Assembly: GCF_022664455.2 (NCBI RefSeq)
Contig: NZ_JAKRKC020000003.1
Location: forward strand, 310,001-374,000
Direction of reading: 5' to 3'
DNA: 64,000 nt
Source of the DNA: Actinomadura luzonensis
GTDB lineage: Bacteria; Actinomycetota; Actinomycetes; Streptosporangiales; Streptosporangiaceae
Below, piece after piece: positions 8,198-16,687 of this stretch. The stretch's first letter is position 1, and the number at the start of each line of letters is the position of its first letter. The notes under the pieces are model-generated. The model saw only the letters and a program-made list of their open reading frames with translations. It was not told where the DNA came from and ran no database searches. Both the position numbers and the translations under genes were made by a program.

Positions 8198-9160
8198 ATG
8201 CTCCGCCGGCTGCTGCGCATCGTGCTCGCCCTGGTCGCCCTCGCCTTCCTCGGCTACGGCCTGGCCCAGAACTGGGACGACACCACGGCGGCGCTGGCCG
8301 CGCTGTCGCCGTGGGCGGTGCTCGGCTCGTTCCTCGCGGTGATGCTCGGCCAGTTCCTCATGCTGGTGGCCTGGCGGGAGATCATGGCGGGGCTGGGCAC
8401 GCGGGTGCCGCTGCGGGTGTCGGGACGGATCATGTTCGTGGGCCAGCTCGGCAAGTACATCCCGGGCGCGGTGTGGGCGTACGCGGCGATGATGGACCTC
8501 GGCCGCGACCACGGCAGCCCGCCGCGGCGCACGTTCGCCACGATCTCGCTCGGCCTCGTGATCAACCTCGGGGTGGCGATCTCGGTCGCCGCGGCCACGC
8601 TGGGCTCGCTGGAGGCGGTCCGCCAGGCCTGGTACCTCGTGCTGCTGGTGCCGGTGATCATCGTGTGCCTGCACCCGAAGGTGCTGACCTGGGGGCTCAA
8701 CCTGGCGCTGCGCCTGGCCCGCCGCGAGCCGCTGGAGAGCGTGCTGCCCGGCCGCACCGTGGTCGTCGCGGTGGCCTGGACGACGCTCGGCTGGTTCGTC
8801 TACGGCGTGCACATCTGGCTGCTGACCGGCCGCGCCGACCTCTACCTGGTCGGCACGGGCGCGTACGCGTTCGCCTGGGCGACCGGCATCCTCACCGTCG
8901 TGGTGCCGGCCGGGGTCGGCATCAGGGAGGGCGCGCTGGTGCTGGTGCTCGGGCCGGTGATCGGCACCGCGCCGGCGCTGGCGGTGGCGATCGTGTCGCG
9001 GCTGGCGTTCACGCTCGCCGACGCCGCGCTCGCCGGGCTGTTCCTGCTGCTCGGCCGTCAGGTCGCGGCGAGCAGCGCCCCCGCGTACGCCGACCAGAAC
9101 GGCTCGGGATCGACGGCCTTGACCCCCGAGCGCAACCTCTCCGGCTCGCCGGAGGCGTAG
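8198..9160 (+). CDS. Flippase-like integral membrane protein (UPF0104 family), second copy
   Basis: 320 residues with about eight membrane spans, starting at an ATG next to a typical hydrophobic N-terminus (RIVLALVALAFLGYGLAQNW). It shares GQLGKYIPGA, the downstream DLGRDHGSP and the loop VVVPAGVGIREGAL with the paralogue at 6338-7285, so the two probably arose by duplication. The last 33 codons (from about VAASSAPAYADQ) are hydrophilic, unlike the rest, and lie entirely within the opposing glycosyltransferase gene, a 103-bp tail-to-tail overlap. Likely role: moving a polyprenyl- or lipid-linked glycan intermediate; inferred from family and context. Confidence 0.85.
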   Translation: MLRRLLRIVLALVALAFLGYGLAQNWDDTTAALAALSPWAVLGSFLAVMLGQFLMLVAWREIMAGLGTRVPLRVSGRIMFVGQLGKYIPGAVWAYAAMMDLGRDHGSPPRRTFATISLGLVINLGVAISVAAATLGSLEAVRQAWYLVLLVPVIIVCLHPKVLTWGLNLALRLARREPLESVLPGRTVVVAVAWTTLGWFVYGVHIWLLTGRADLYLVGTGAYAFAWATGILTVVVPAGVGIREGALVLVLGPVIGTAPALAVAIVSRLAFTLADAALAGLFLLLGRQVAASSAPAYADQNGSGSTALTPERNLSGSPEA

Positions 9161-10122
9161 AAGCGCTCGATGGCGGCGCGCAGCGCCCCCACGTCGCCCG
9201 GCTCCACGAGCAGGCCGTCCACGCCGTCGGTGACGTGGTCGGCGAGCGCGCCCACCCGCGTGGCGATCACCGGCACGCCGTGCTCGTGCGCGAGCCACAC
9301 GTTCTGGCTGGCGGTGGCGCTGCGGTAGGGCAGCACGAGCGCGTCGGCCGCGCCGAACAGCTCCGGCACCTCGGCGGCGGGCACGTAGCCGGGCCGCAGC
9401 TCCACCCGGTCGCCGAGGCCCAGCTCGCGGATCAGCGCCTTCGTCTCCTCCAGCCCGCTCCAGAACTCGCCGGCGACGGTCAGCGCGACGCCCTCGGGCA
9501 ACGCCCGCAGCAGCAGGTCAAGCCCCTTGTACGGGCGCACCATGCCGAAGAACAGCAGCCGCCGGCGCACCCCGGCGGACGGCCCGGCCCCGGTCACCGG
9601 CAGGTGCGGCGGCAGGCCGGCCACCCGGACCGGCGTGCGGGCCAGCTCGCGGGCCAGCCCCGCCTGCTCGCCGGAGTGGGCGAGCACCGCGTCCACCCGC
9701 TTCAGCAGCGCCTTCATCAGCGGCCGGTCGTAGGGCTTGCGCTCGTGCGGCAGCACGTTGTGGCAGAGGGCCACCGTGCGGGCCCGCCGCCCGAGGCCGG
9801 CCAGGATGCCCAGGTAGGCGGGGACCTGCACCGGGCTCAGCACGGCCAGCACCACCAGGTCGGCGCCGCGCAGCCGCCGCCCGGCCGTCACCCACCCGTC
9901 GGGCCGCCGCCAGTCGAGCCGCCGCGCGGTGCGCGGGTAGGGCGTGCCCTCGGGCTCGGAGATGGTCTGCTGCCCCGGGTAGAGGAACGACGGGTACTGC
10001 GCCCGCCACGACTCGATCACCACGTCGTGCCCCAGCGCGGCCAGCCGGTGCGCCAGCTCGGTGGTGTGCTGCGCCCCGCCCCCCTTGTACGGGTACGTCG
10101 GCCCGACGATCGCGATGCGCAC
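9058..10122 (-). CDS. GT4-family glycosyltransferase
   Basis: 354 residues, GT-B fold. The N-terminus IAIVGPTYPYKGGGAQHTTELA is the acceptor-domain glycine-rich loop; LLFFGMVRPYKGLDLLLRAL opens the donor domain; and LPYRSATASQNVWLAHEHGVPVI corresponds to the E-x7-E region, with the first acidic residue replaced by Ser/Ala. The start is a GTG preceded by GGGGGAG, 5 bp after the stop of the GT2 gene upstream, so the two are probably one transcript. Its 3' end overlaps the opposite-strand membrane protein gene by 103 bp. Sugar and acceptor unknown. Confidence 0.85.
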   Translation of the reverse strand: MRIAIVGPTYPYKGGGAQHTTELAHRLAALGHDVVIESWRAQYPSFLYPGQQTISEPEGTPYPRTARRLDWRRPDGWVTAGRRLRGADLVVLAVLSPVQVPAYLGILAGLGRRARTVALCHNVLPHERKPYDRPLMKALLKRVDAVLAHSGEQAGLARELARTPVRVAGLPPHLPVTGAGPSAGVRRRLLFFGMVRPYKGLDLLLRALPEGVALTVAGEFWSGLEETKALIRELGLGDRVELRPGYVPAAEVPELFGAADALVLPYRSATASQNVWLAHEHGVPVIATRVGALADHVTDGVDGLLVEPGDVGALRAAIERFYASGEPERLRSGVKAVDPEPFWSAYAGALLAAT

Positions 10123-10127
10123 GCCGC

Positions 10128-11066
10128 CTACTCCCCCCGCGAGCGCACGATCAGGTCGGCCAGCAGCGCCACGGACCCGATGAGCATCCCGGACAGGAAG
10201 ATCATGACGGTGTTGGCCGGGAAGTAGAAGGGGTGCTGGACCATGTCCCAGACGCCCTTGACGAACCCGATCACGACCAGCCACAGCGCGGGCGGCATGA
10301 GCACCTTGAGCGGGTTGAAGTACATGATCATCCGCAGCACCTGCAAGATGTAGCGGTAGGCGTCGGAGACGAAGCTGAACTTCGACTTGCCGGCCCGCTT
10401 GGCGTACTCGGTGGGCAGGTAGTAGATGTCGTGCTGGTTCATCAGGAACGACAGCGTGATCGTCGTGACGCAGGAGAACCCCGGGGGCAGCAGCCGCAGG
10501 TACGGCTTGGCCACCGATTTGCGGAAGGCGCGCAGCCCCGAGTTGAGGTCGGGGATCTTCTGCCCGGCCAGCATCTCGGCGATCTTGCGGATGACGAACT
10601 TGGCCGGCACCCGCAGCAGCTTGTGCGAGCCCTCCTCGCTGGTGCGCGCGCCCACCACCTGGTCGATGGTCGGGTCCTTGTCGAGCAGCTGCACCAGCTC
10701 GGGGATGCGCTCGTTGGCGTAGGACATGTCGGCGTCGGTCCAGACGACGATCTCGCCCCTCGCCTCCTGCGTGCCGATGCGCCGCACGGTGCCGGAGCCG
10801 CCGTTGCGATGGAAGGCGCGGATGCGCAGGTGCGGGTAGTCGGCCGCGGCCTCCTGCAGCCGGGTCAGCGTGTGGTCGGTCGAGCAGTCGTCGATGGCGA
10901 CCAGCTCGTAGGTGTAGCCGCTGGAGTCCATGGCCCGCGTGATGCGCTCGACCTCGTCGATGACGTGGTCCTGCTCGTTGTAGCAGGGCAGGACGATGGT
11001 GACGTACGGCGGCGCGTCTTCCACGGCAGGTCCACTCTTGGGGGTCTCTAGCGTGCTCACAGGCAT
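10128..11066 (-). CDS. GT2-family glycosyltransferase, polyprenyl-phosphate sugar synthase type (DPM1/GtrB-like)
   Basis: A 312-residue GT-A enzyme. VTIVLPCYNEQDHV begins the nucleotide-binding fold, LVAIDDCSTD and VVWTDADMSYA give the Asp pairs that hold the metal and donor, and KIPDLNSGLRAFRK is the usual acceptor-side element. Two membrane spans lie at the C-terminus (about 245-300), as in GtrB-type enzymes that load a sugar onto undecaprenyl or decaprenyl phosphate. That product would feed the two large GT-C-like membrane proteins beside it. A GT4 gene follows 5 bp downstream. A GtrA protein is encoded far away at 49824, so no gtrAB pair is formed here. Confidence 0.87.
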   Translation of the reverse strand: MPVSTLETPKSGPAVEDAPPYVTIVLPCYNEQDHVIDEVERITRAMDSSGYTYELVAIDDCSTDHTLTRLQEAAADYPHLRIRAFHRNGGSGTVRRIGTQEARGEIVVWTDADMSYANERIPELVQLLDKDPTIDQVVGARTSEEGSHKLLRVPAKFVIRKIAEMLAGQKIPDLNSGLRAFRKSVAKPYLRLLPPGFSCVTTITLSFLMNQHDIYYLPTEYAKRAGKSKFSFVSDAYRYILQVLRMIMYFNPLKVLMPPALWLVVIGFVKGVWDMVQHPFYFPANTVMIFLSGMLIGSVALLADLIVRSRGE

Positions 11067-11108
11067 CGAGGTTACTGTGCCCGCCTGGGAGCCGGGTGCA
11101 CATTCACC

Positions 11109-13115
11109 CTAGGCCGCGACGGCCATCCACACGTTCATGGTGAGCGAGTAGGTGCCGTCGGGCGGGCCGGCGAGCGAGCGTTCGTCCTGGCGGGTCCTGA
11201 GCGACAGGACGTGCACGGGCGCGCCGTAGCGGGCCACCTGGTCGGCGTCGGCGGCCAGCACGACCGGCACCCGCCCGGCCGCCCTGATCCGCCCGGCGAG
11301 CCGCCACGTCTCGTCGTCGCGCGCCACGTCCACGCCGGCCGCCCGCCGCACCCGCGCCGCCGGCCGGTCGCACATCCCGCGCACGACCTGCGTGAACCGG
11401 TCGCCGGTGACCCGCTCGACGATCAGCACGGACGCGTTCGCGGGCAGCTTGGCGCACATCGCCGCCACGGCCGCCGCCTCCCCCCGCTCGACCGGGGTGA
11501 ACGCGGTGCCGATCGAGGTCACCGCGGGCGGCACCAGCACGGCCAGCACCGCGAGGGCGCTCACCCAGCGCCGGCCGCCGGTGCGCGCGCGCAGCCGCTC
11601 CAGCCCGTACGCGGCCAGCACCACCAGCCCGGGGATCACGACCGGCACCAGGCGGCGGGCGGCCCACGGGTGGTCGGGGGTGATCTCGGGCCGCACCAGC
11701 GTGGTCACCGTGGTCCAGCCGATCACCGCGAGCGGCAGCAGCCAGGCGAACGGCGTGCCGTCGCGCAGCAGCCGCCGCACGAGCAGCGCCGCGGCGAGCG
11801 TGGCCAGCACGATCACGGGGAGGCCGACGTACCAGGCGACCCAGTGCAGGGAGTTCTCGAAGTACAGGCGGGTGCCGTCCACCGGGAGGCGGTTGGCCCG
11901 CTGGATGGTCTCGATCATCTCGTACGTGCGCCGGTCGTCCGCCGTGACCGGGACGCGGGTGACGGTCTGGAACCACGGGCGGGCGTACAGGGCGGCCATG
12001 ACCAGCACCACCAGCCCCGCGCCCGTCGCCGGCAGCCACCTCGGCGGCCGGAGGCGGGCCAGGAGCGGCGCGGCGGCCGTGCCCGCCGCGGTGGCCACGA
12101 GCACCGCCCCGCAGATCAGCAGCAGCGGCCGCACCGACCCGGACAGGTAGTCGAGGTACGACCGGGCCAGCAGGTACGCCGCCAGCAGCCCGGTCCCCGC
12201 CCCCGCCGCCAGCCCGGCCAGCAACGGCGGCCCCAGCGAGCCCGCCGTCCCGCGCGCGCCCCGTGCCCGGTCGCGCCGCCGCGCCGCGATCAGCAGCCCC
12301 GCGTAGCCGAGCACCGGCAGCACGTCCCGCAGCCCGTCGATCCTGACCAGCACCGACAGCCCGAACACCAGCCCGGCCAGTAGCCCGCGCCCCCACCCCG
12401 GCCGCTCCAGCGCGTCGTGCGCCAGCGCCAGCCCGCCGAACAGCAGCACCAGCGACGGGATCTCGCTGAACGTCGTGCGCGAGGTGTAGAGGACCGGCAG
12501 GCTGACCGCGAACGCCACCGCCGCGACCACCGCCCACCGCGCCCCCGCCAGCCGCGCCGTCACCCCGGCCACGGTCAGCACCGCCAGCGCCCCCAGCACG
12601 GCCGGCACCGCGAACGGCGCCCCCAGCCAGTCGCCGACCGCGAACAGCATCGGGGCGCCCGGCATGAACTGCGGCGTGACCGCCCCCGCGCCCGCCGGGT
12701 AGAACCCGACGCTGTCGAACAGCAGCGCGGGATCGGCCCCGCCGAACGCCTCAGGGCGCACGCCGATCGGCAGCGCGCCGTGCCGGGCGATCCAGGCGGT
12801 GTACTGGGCGTAGGTCGCCGGATCGCGCCGCACGGCGAGCTGCTCGCTGTGCAGGACGGCGTTGAACACGCCCGACGCGACGGCCACCCCCGCCACCGCC
12901 GCGACCTGCCACCAGGCGGCCTCGACCGCCGGGCCGCGCCGGGTCCCGGCCCAGCACAGCAGGGCGGCGGCGGGCAGGCCGAGCAGCAGCGCGGGCAGCG
13001 GCGCGTACCGGCCGAGCAGCAGCAGCGGCAGCCCCGCCAGCAGCCAGCCCGCCACGGCGAGCGCGGGCGCGGCCGAGAGCGCCGCGAGCGTCCGGCCAGG
13101 GAGGAGACGTTCCAT
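11109..13115 (-). CDS. Large polytopic membrane protein, GT-C-like (putative lipid-linked-sugar glycosyltransferase)
   Basis: About 668 residues with 12 or more hydrophobic spans and a C-terminal soluble domain (about 560-668). An extracytoplasmic loop after the second or third span contains RRDPATYAQYTAWIARHG, the acidic position expected in GT-C enzymes using polyprenyl-phosphate sugars. No specific family name can be given. The ATG at 13115 is preferred: an in-frame GTG at 13166 would abut the divergent gene and leave no promoter space. The adjacent GT2 gene could make its donor. Confidence 0.7.
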   Translation of the reverse strand: MERLLPGRTLAALSAAPALAVAGWLLAGLPLLLLGRYAPLPALLLGLPAAALLCWAGTRRGPAVEAAWWQVAAVAGVAVASGVFNAVLHSEQLAVRRDPATYAQYTAWIARHGALPIGVRPEAFGGADPALLFDSVGFYPAGAGAVTPQFMPGAPMLFAVGDWLGAPFAVPAVLGALAVLTVAGVTARLAGARWAVVAAVAFAVSLPVLYTSRTTFSEIPSLVLLFGGLALAHDALERPGWGRGLLAGLVFGLSVLVRIDGLRDVLPVLGYAGLLIAARRRDRARGARGTAGSLGPPLLAGLAAGAGTGLLAAYLLARSYLDYLSGSVRPLLLICGAVLVATAAGTAAAPLLARLRPPRWLPATGAGLVVLVMAALYARPWFQTVTRVPVTADDRRTYEMIETIQRANRLPVDGTRLYFENSLHWVAWYVGLPVIVLATLAAALLVRRLLRDGTPFAWLLPLAVIGWTTVTTLVRPEITPDHPWAARRLVPVVIPGLVVLAAYGLERLRARTGGRRWVSALAVLAVLVPPAVTSIGTAFTPVERGEAAAVAAMCAKLPANASVLIVERVTGDRFTQVVRGMCDRPAARVRRAAGVDVARDDETWRLAGRIRAAGRVPVVLAADADQVARYGAPVHVLSLRTRQDERSLAGPPDGTYSLTMNVWMAVAA

Positions 13116-13193
13116 CGAGCAGCGAGCGTATCCGGTCGCGCGGCGCGGAACCGGTACCGTACGCACGTGCCGGAGAAGCGGGAGAGCGCGCCT

Positions 13194-14672
13194 GTGACGG
13201 AGGAGGTCCGCACCACCGGGCCCGCGACGAGGGAAGGGGCCCGGCGGCGGCTGCCGCGCGACTTGGGGTCACGGCTCCGGCGGCGGCTGCCGCGCGACCT
13301 CGGGCCACGGCTCCGGCGGCACCGCTGGTTCCTCGCGGTGCTCGCGCTCGGCACGCTGCTGCGCGTGCTCGCGATGCTCGGCTACCGGCCGGCCCTGTGG
13401 TTCCCCGACACCTACACCTACGTCGTCACCGTCTTCCGGCCGCGCCCCGACCTGGTGCGCCCGGCCGGGTACTCGATCTTCCTCAAGCTGCTGGAGCCGC
13501 TGCACTCCTTCGCCGCGGTGGCGGCCGTCCAGCACCTCATGGGCCTGGCCGCGGGCGTGCTGATCTACCGGGTGGCCAGGGGCGCGCCGCGCTGGGCGGC
13601 GACCCTCGCGACGGTGCCGGTGCTGCTCGACGCCTACCAGGTCGAGCTGGAGCACCTGCTGGTGTCGGACACGTTGTTCATGTTCCTGGTGGTGTCGGCG
13701 GTCGCGCTGTGCCGGACCCGGCGCACCGGCGTGGTCGCCGCCGTCGGCCTGCTGCTCGCCGCCGCCACCCTCACCAGGACCGTCGGGCAGCCGCTCATCG
13801 CGCTGCTCGCGGCCTGGTTCCTGCTGCGCAGGCGCTTCCGGCACACCGCCGTGCTGCTCGCGGCGGCCCTGGTGCCGGTGCTCGGCTACGGGGCCTGGTT
13901 CTACGCGACGTACCAGCGGGTCGGGCTGGTCGGCGCGAACGGGGTCTTCCTGTACGCGCGGACGATGTCGTTCGCCGACTGCGCGAAGATGGACCCGCCG
14001 CCCGACCTCAGGGTCCTGTGCGACCCGCGCCCGCCGGAGCGGCGGCCGCCCTCGCAGGAGTACATCTGGGCCAAGGACGCCCCGATCGTCCAGCTCCCCG
14101 GCATCACCTTCACCAAGGAGACCGACGACCTCGCGGCCCGCTTCGCGACGCGGGCCGTGCTGAGCCAGCCGCTCGACTACGCCGCCTCGATCCTGGCCGA
14201 GCTGGGCCGCACGTTCCGCTGGGACCGGCCGGTCTACCCCGACCACGAGATCTACGGCTACTACGAGTTCCCGGTCACCTCCCCCGGCCCGCCGGGGCGC
14301 TATCCGGCGCAGGTCGGCGCGGAGTACGCCAGGCGCTACGAGGGCGGCGCGATCGGCACGGAGGTCGTCGAGCCCTACGCCGGCTGGCTGCGGGCCTACC
14401 AGAACATGGCGCGGCTGCCCGGCCCGGTGCTGCTGGCGGCCCTTCTGGTGCCTCCCGTGGCGGCGCTGCGGCGGAGGCGCGCGGGCGGGCGGCGGGCGGG
14501 GGCCGCGTACTGGGCGGTGCCCTGGGCCGCGGCCGTTGTGCTGCTGATCACACCGGCCGCGGCGGCGGAGTTCGACTACCGTTACGTGTTGCCGGCCGTG
14601 CCGCTGGCGTGTCTCGCCGCGGCTCTGAGCGTCCGTCCTGACCTGCGAGAAAGCTCAAGATTTCCGCGATGA
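13194..14672 (+). CDS. Polytopic membrane protein, GT-C-like
   Basis: 492 residues from the GTG at 13194, which has GGGAGAG at a good distance; a GTG at 13167 is possible but poorly spaced. A basic N-terminal stretch carries a duplicated 12-residue unit (LPRDLGSRLRRR / LPRDLGPRLRRH). About ten membrane spans follow. The first outside loop has LWFPDTYTYVVTVFRPRPD, with an acidic residue after the first span as in GT-C glycosyltransferases, and a large extracytoplasmic portion follows the eighth span (about 260-400). It is divergent from the other large membrane protein by 78 bp, so the two may be co-regulated. Function by class only. Confidence 0.7.
   Translation: MTEEVRTTGPATREGARRRLPRDLGSRLRRRLPRDLGPRLRRHRWFLAVLALGTLLRVLAMLGYRPALWFPDTYTYVVTVFRPRPDLVRPAGYSIFLKLLEPLHSFAAVAAVQHLMGLAAGVLIYRVARGAPRWAATLATVPVLLDAYQVELEHLLVSDTLFMFLVVSAVALCRTRRTGVVAAVGLLLAAATLTRTVGQPLIALLAAWFLLRRRFRHTAVLLAAALVPVLGYGAWFYATYQRVGLVGANGVFLYARTMSFADCAKMDPPPDLRVLCDPRPPERRPPSQEYIWAKDAPIVQLPGITFTKETDDLAARFATRAVLSQPLDYAASILAELGRTFRWDRPVYPDHEIYGYYEFPVTSPGPPGRYPAQVGAEYARRYEGGAIGTEVVEPYAGWLRAYQNMARLPGPVLLAALLVPPVAALRRRRAGGRRAGAAYWAVPWAAAVVLLITPAAAAEFDYRYVLPAVPLACLAAALSVRPDLRESSRFPR
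13245..13316. repeat. 36-bp tandem duplication within a membrane-protein gene
   Basis: Two adjacent 36-bp copies (13245-13280 and 13281-13316) differ at three positions only. In frame they duplicate twelve residues of the basic cytoplasmic N-terminus, with all changes silent or conservative, so the duplication looks recent or selected. Confidence 0.85.
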
Positions 14673-14758
14673 TATTCCACCTAATGTCCGGGTCTGAGTA
14701 TGCTTGCCCGCGGAAACATCACGCCCGGGTCACGGTCGTTTCCGGCGGTCGTAGCACC

Positions 14759-14784
14759 GGACACTCGGAACGTGACCTAGTCTC
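14759..14784 (+). promoter_or_regulatory. Possible ECF-sigma (SigE-like) promoter of the LCP gene
   Basis: GGACA, 16 bp, then GTCTC lies 57 bp before the LCP start. The actinomycete SigE envelope-stress consensus is GGAAC-N15/16-GTC; the first element here has mismatches, so this is weak. A perfect GGAAAC / GTTTCC inverted repeat also lies upstream, around 14711-14742. Confidence 0.3.
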
Positions 14785-14840
14785 GTGGCGCGGAACGACC
14801 AAGCCGGCGCACGGGCGCGAGGAACGAGGCTAGGGGGCGT

Positions 14841-16511
14841 ATGAGTGACTACAGGGTCGTGCCGGTAGTCGACACTGCGCAGCAGGGATATCGAACGGCC
14901 CCCACCCAGCCCGGCAGCAGGATGGCCCGCAGGGCCGCGGCCGCCGCGGGCGCCGGGGGCGCCGCCGCGCCGCCTCCCCCGCCCGGGGACCGGCCGCCCG
15001 GCGGCCGCCGCGCCGGCGGGGGCGGCCAGAACAAGATGCGGGTGCTCGCCTACATCAGCGTCGGCCTGACGACGGTGATGGTCGCGGGCTCGCTGACCGC
15101 GTACACCATGTACCGCGACGCCTTCGGCAACATCAACCAGAAGAGCGTCAAAGAGGACATCATCAACCCCCGTCCCCCGGACACCGGAGCGCTCAACGTG
15201 CTGCTCGTCGGCTCCGACACCCGGGCCGGCGCCGGCAACGCCAAATACGGCCAGCAGCTCGCCAGGGAGGCCGACGCGGGCGGCAAGCGCACGGACACGA
15301 TCATCCTGATGCACATCTCGCCCAACCGCGACAAGGCCCGGCTGATCAGCTTCCCGCGCGACTCCATGGTGCAGATCCCCAAGTGCAAGAACGAGAGCAC
15401 CAAGCAGGAGATGCCGCCCCGCCGCGACATGATCAACTCGGCGTACAACTCGGGCGGCATCGCCTGCACGATGTCCACGATCGAGACCCTCACCGGCATC
15501 CGCATCAACCACTTCGTCGAGGTCGACTTCAGCGGCTTCAAGAACATCGTGGACGCTCTCGGCGGCATCGAGATCTGCCTGAAGAGCGGCGTCAACGACA
15601 GGGCCAGCAAGCTGGTGCTGCCGGCCGGCAAGAGCCTGCTCAACGGCGAGAAGGCGCTCGGCTACGTGCGCCTCCGCCACTACGGCGACGGCAGCGACAT
15701 CCAGCGCATCCGCCGCCAGCAGATCTTCCTCAGCAAGGTCGTCGCCAAGGCCACCAGCAGCGAGCTGCTCACCGACGTCGGCAAGCTCAAGGACTTCATC
15801 TCCGCCGCGGCCGGCTCGGTCACCATGGACCCCGAGCTGGCCAACGACCCCGAGCAGCTCATCGAGATCGCGATGAGCGCCAAGCAGCTCACTGCGGGCG
15901 GCGTGCAGTTCACCACGATCCCGTGGGGGCCCGACCCGCAGGACAAGAACCGCGTGGTCTGGAAGGAGCCGGACGCCACCAAGCTGTTCACCTCGATCAA
16001 GACCGACACCGAGGTCGCCACCCCGTCGCCGTCGGCCAGCGCCGGCACCGGGGCCAAGCCGTCCGCGACCGTCAAGCCGGAGCAGGTGAAGGTCCAGGTG
16101 CTCAACGGCACCAAGACCGTCGGCAAGGCCCGCGAGGTCGCCGACCAGCTCGCCGAGCAGGGCTTCTCCGTGGTCGGCGTGGGCAACTACGAGGCGCCGG
16201 GCGGCACCGGCCTGGCCAAGACCGAGGTCCACTACGCCAAGACCGCCGAGACCGCCCCTGACTACGCCGCCACGCTGGCCGGCTCGGTGCTGCCCAAGCC
16301 GGCCGCGACCGCCGGGCGGGTCAAGGCGACCAACCCCCAGGCGTACACGGCGGCCACCGCCGCGGCCGGGGCCGCCGCCGCGCCCAAGAACGCGCCGGTG
16401 ATCCAGCTCGTGGTGGGCGAGGACTTCGACTCGGTCAAGGTGACCAAGCTGCCGGACAGCGTCAAGAACAGCACCATCACGGCGTCGGAGCAGAAGAACG
16501 TGTGCACCTGA
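14841..16511 (+). CDS. LytR-CpsA-Psr (LCP) family cell-wall glycopolymer ligase with LytR_C domain
   Basis: 556 residues. LCP enzymes move lipid-linked polymers (teichoic acids, arabinogalactan, capsules) onto peptidoglycan outside the membrane. A disordered Ala/Pro/Gly-rich cytoplasmic tail (1-65) precedes one membrane span (about 66-88). The LCP domain shows VLLVGSDTRAG, KRTDTIILMHI, LISFPRDSMV and the Arg-rich RLRHYGDGSDIQRIRRQQ, whose Asp and Arg residues bind the pyrophosphate. Two LytR_C-like segments follow (from VKVQVLNGTKTVGKA and from VIQLVVGEDF). Start ATG with GGGGGCG just upstream. It closes the first glycan block and pairs with a second LCP gene at 29645. Confidence 0.92.
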   Translation: MSDYRVVPVVDTAQQGYRTAPTQPGSRMARRAAAAAGAGGAAAPPPPPGDRPPGGRRAGGGGQNKMRVLAYISVGLTTVMVAGSLTAYTMYRDAFGNINQKSVKEDIINPRPPDTGALNVLLVGSDTRAGAGNAKYGQQLAREADAGGKRTDTIILMHISPNRDKARLISFPRDSMVQIPKCKNESTKQEMPPRRDMINSAYNSGGIACTMSTIETLTGIRINHFVEVDFSGFKNIVDALGGIEICLKSGVNDRASKLVLPAGKSLLNGEKALGYVRLRHYGDGSDIQRIRRQQIFLSKVVAKATSSELLTDVGKLKDFISAAAGSVTMDPELANDPEQLIEIAMSAKQLTAGGVQFTTIPWGPDPQDKNRVVWKEPDATKLFTSIKTDTEVATPSPSASAGTGAKPSATVKPEQVKVQVLNGTKTVGKAREVADQLAEQGFSVVGVGNYEAPGGTGLAKTEVHYAKTAETAPDYAATLAGSVLPKPAATAGRVKATNPQAYTAATAAAGAAAAPKNAPVIQLVVGEDFDSVKVTKLPDSVKNSTITASEQKNVCT

Positions 16512-16561
16512 GGCTCCAAGTTCCCTGTGTAACCGGGCATTCTGGACGGCTGCCGGAGACA

Positions 16562-16585
16562 GGAACGGCACGGGCGCGTTAGTCT
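16562..16585 (+). promoter_or_regulatory. SigE-like promoter upstream of the membrane acyltransferase
   Basis: GGAAC at 16562-16566, a 15-bp spacer, then GTCT at 16582-16585 matches the GGAAC-N15/16-GTC consensus of envelope-stress ECF sigma factors. It lies about 100 bp before the GTG start, within a 176-bp gap that holds no gene. Confidence 0.45.
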
Positions 16586-16687
16586 GTTGCGGGTCGGCGA
16601 CGCAGCGCGACACCGGACCGTTACCAGGTTTTCACGTCTCGTTGGCGTCGTGTTCCCCGGCCCCTAGCGAAGCTGAGCGACTTCCTC

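Noticed and set aside
6338..9160. MprF-type lysylphosphatidylglycerol synthase
   Set aside because: Both proteins contain only the membrane part; the cytoplasmic lysyl-transfer domain is absent.
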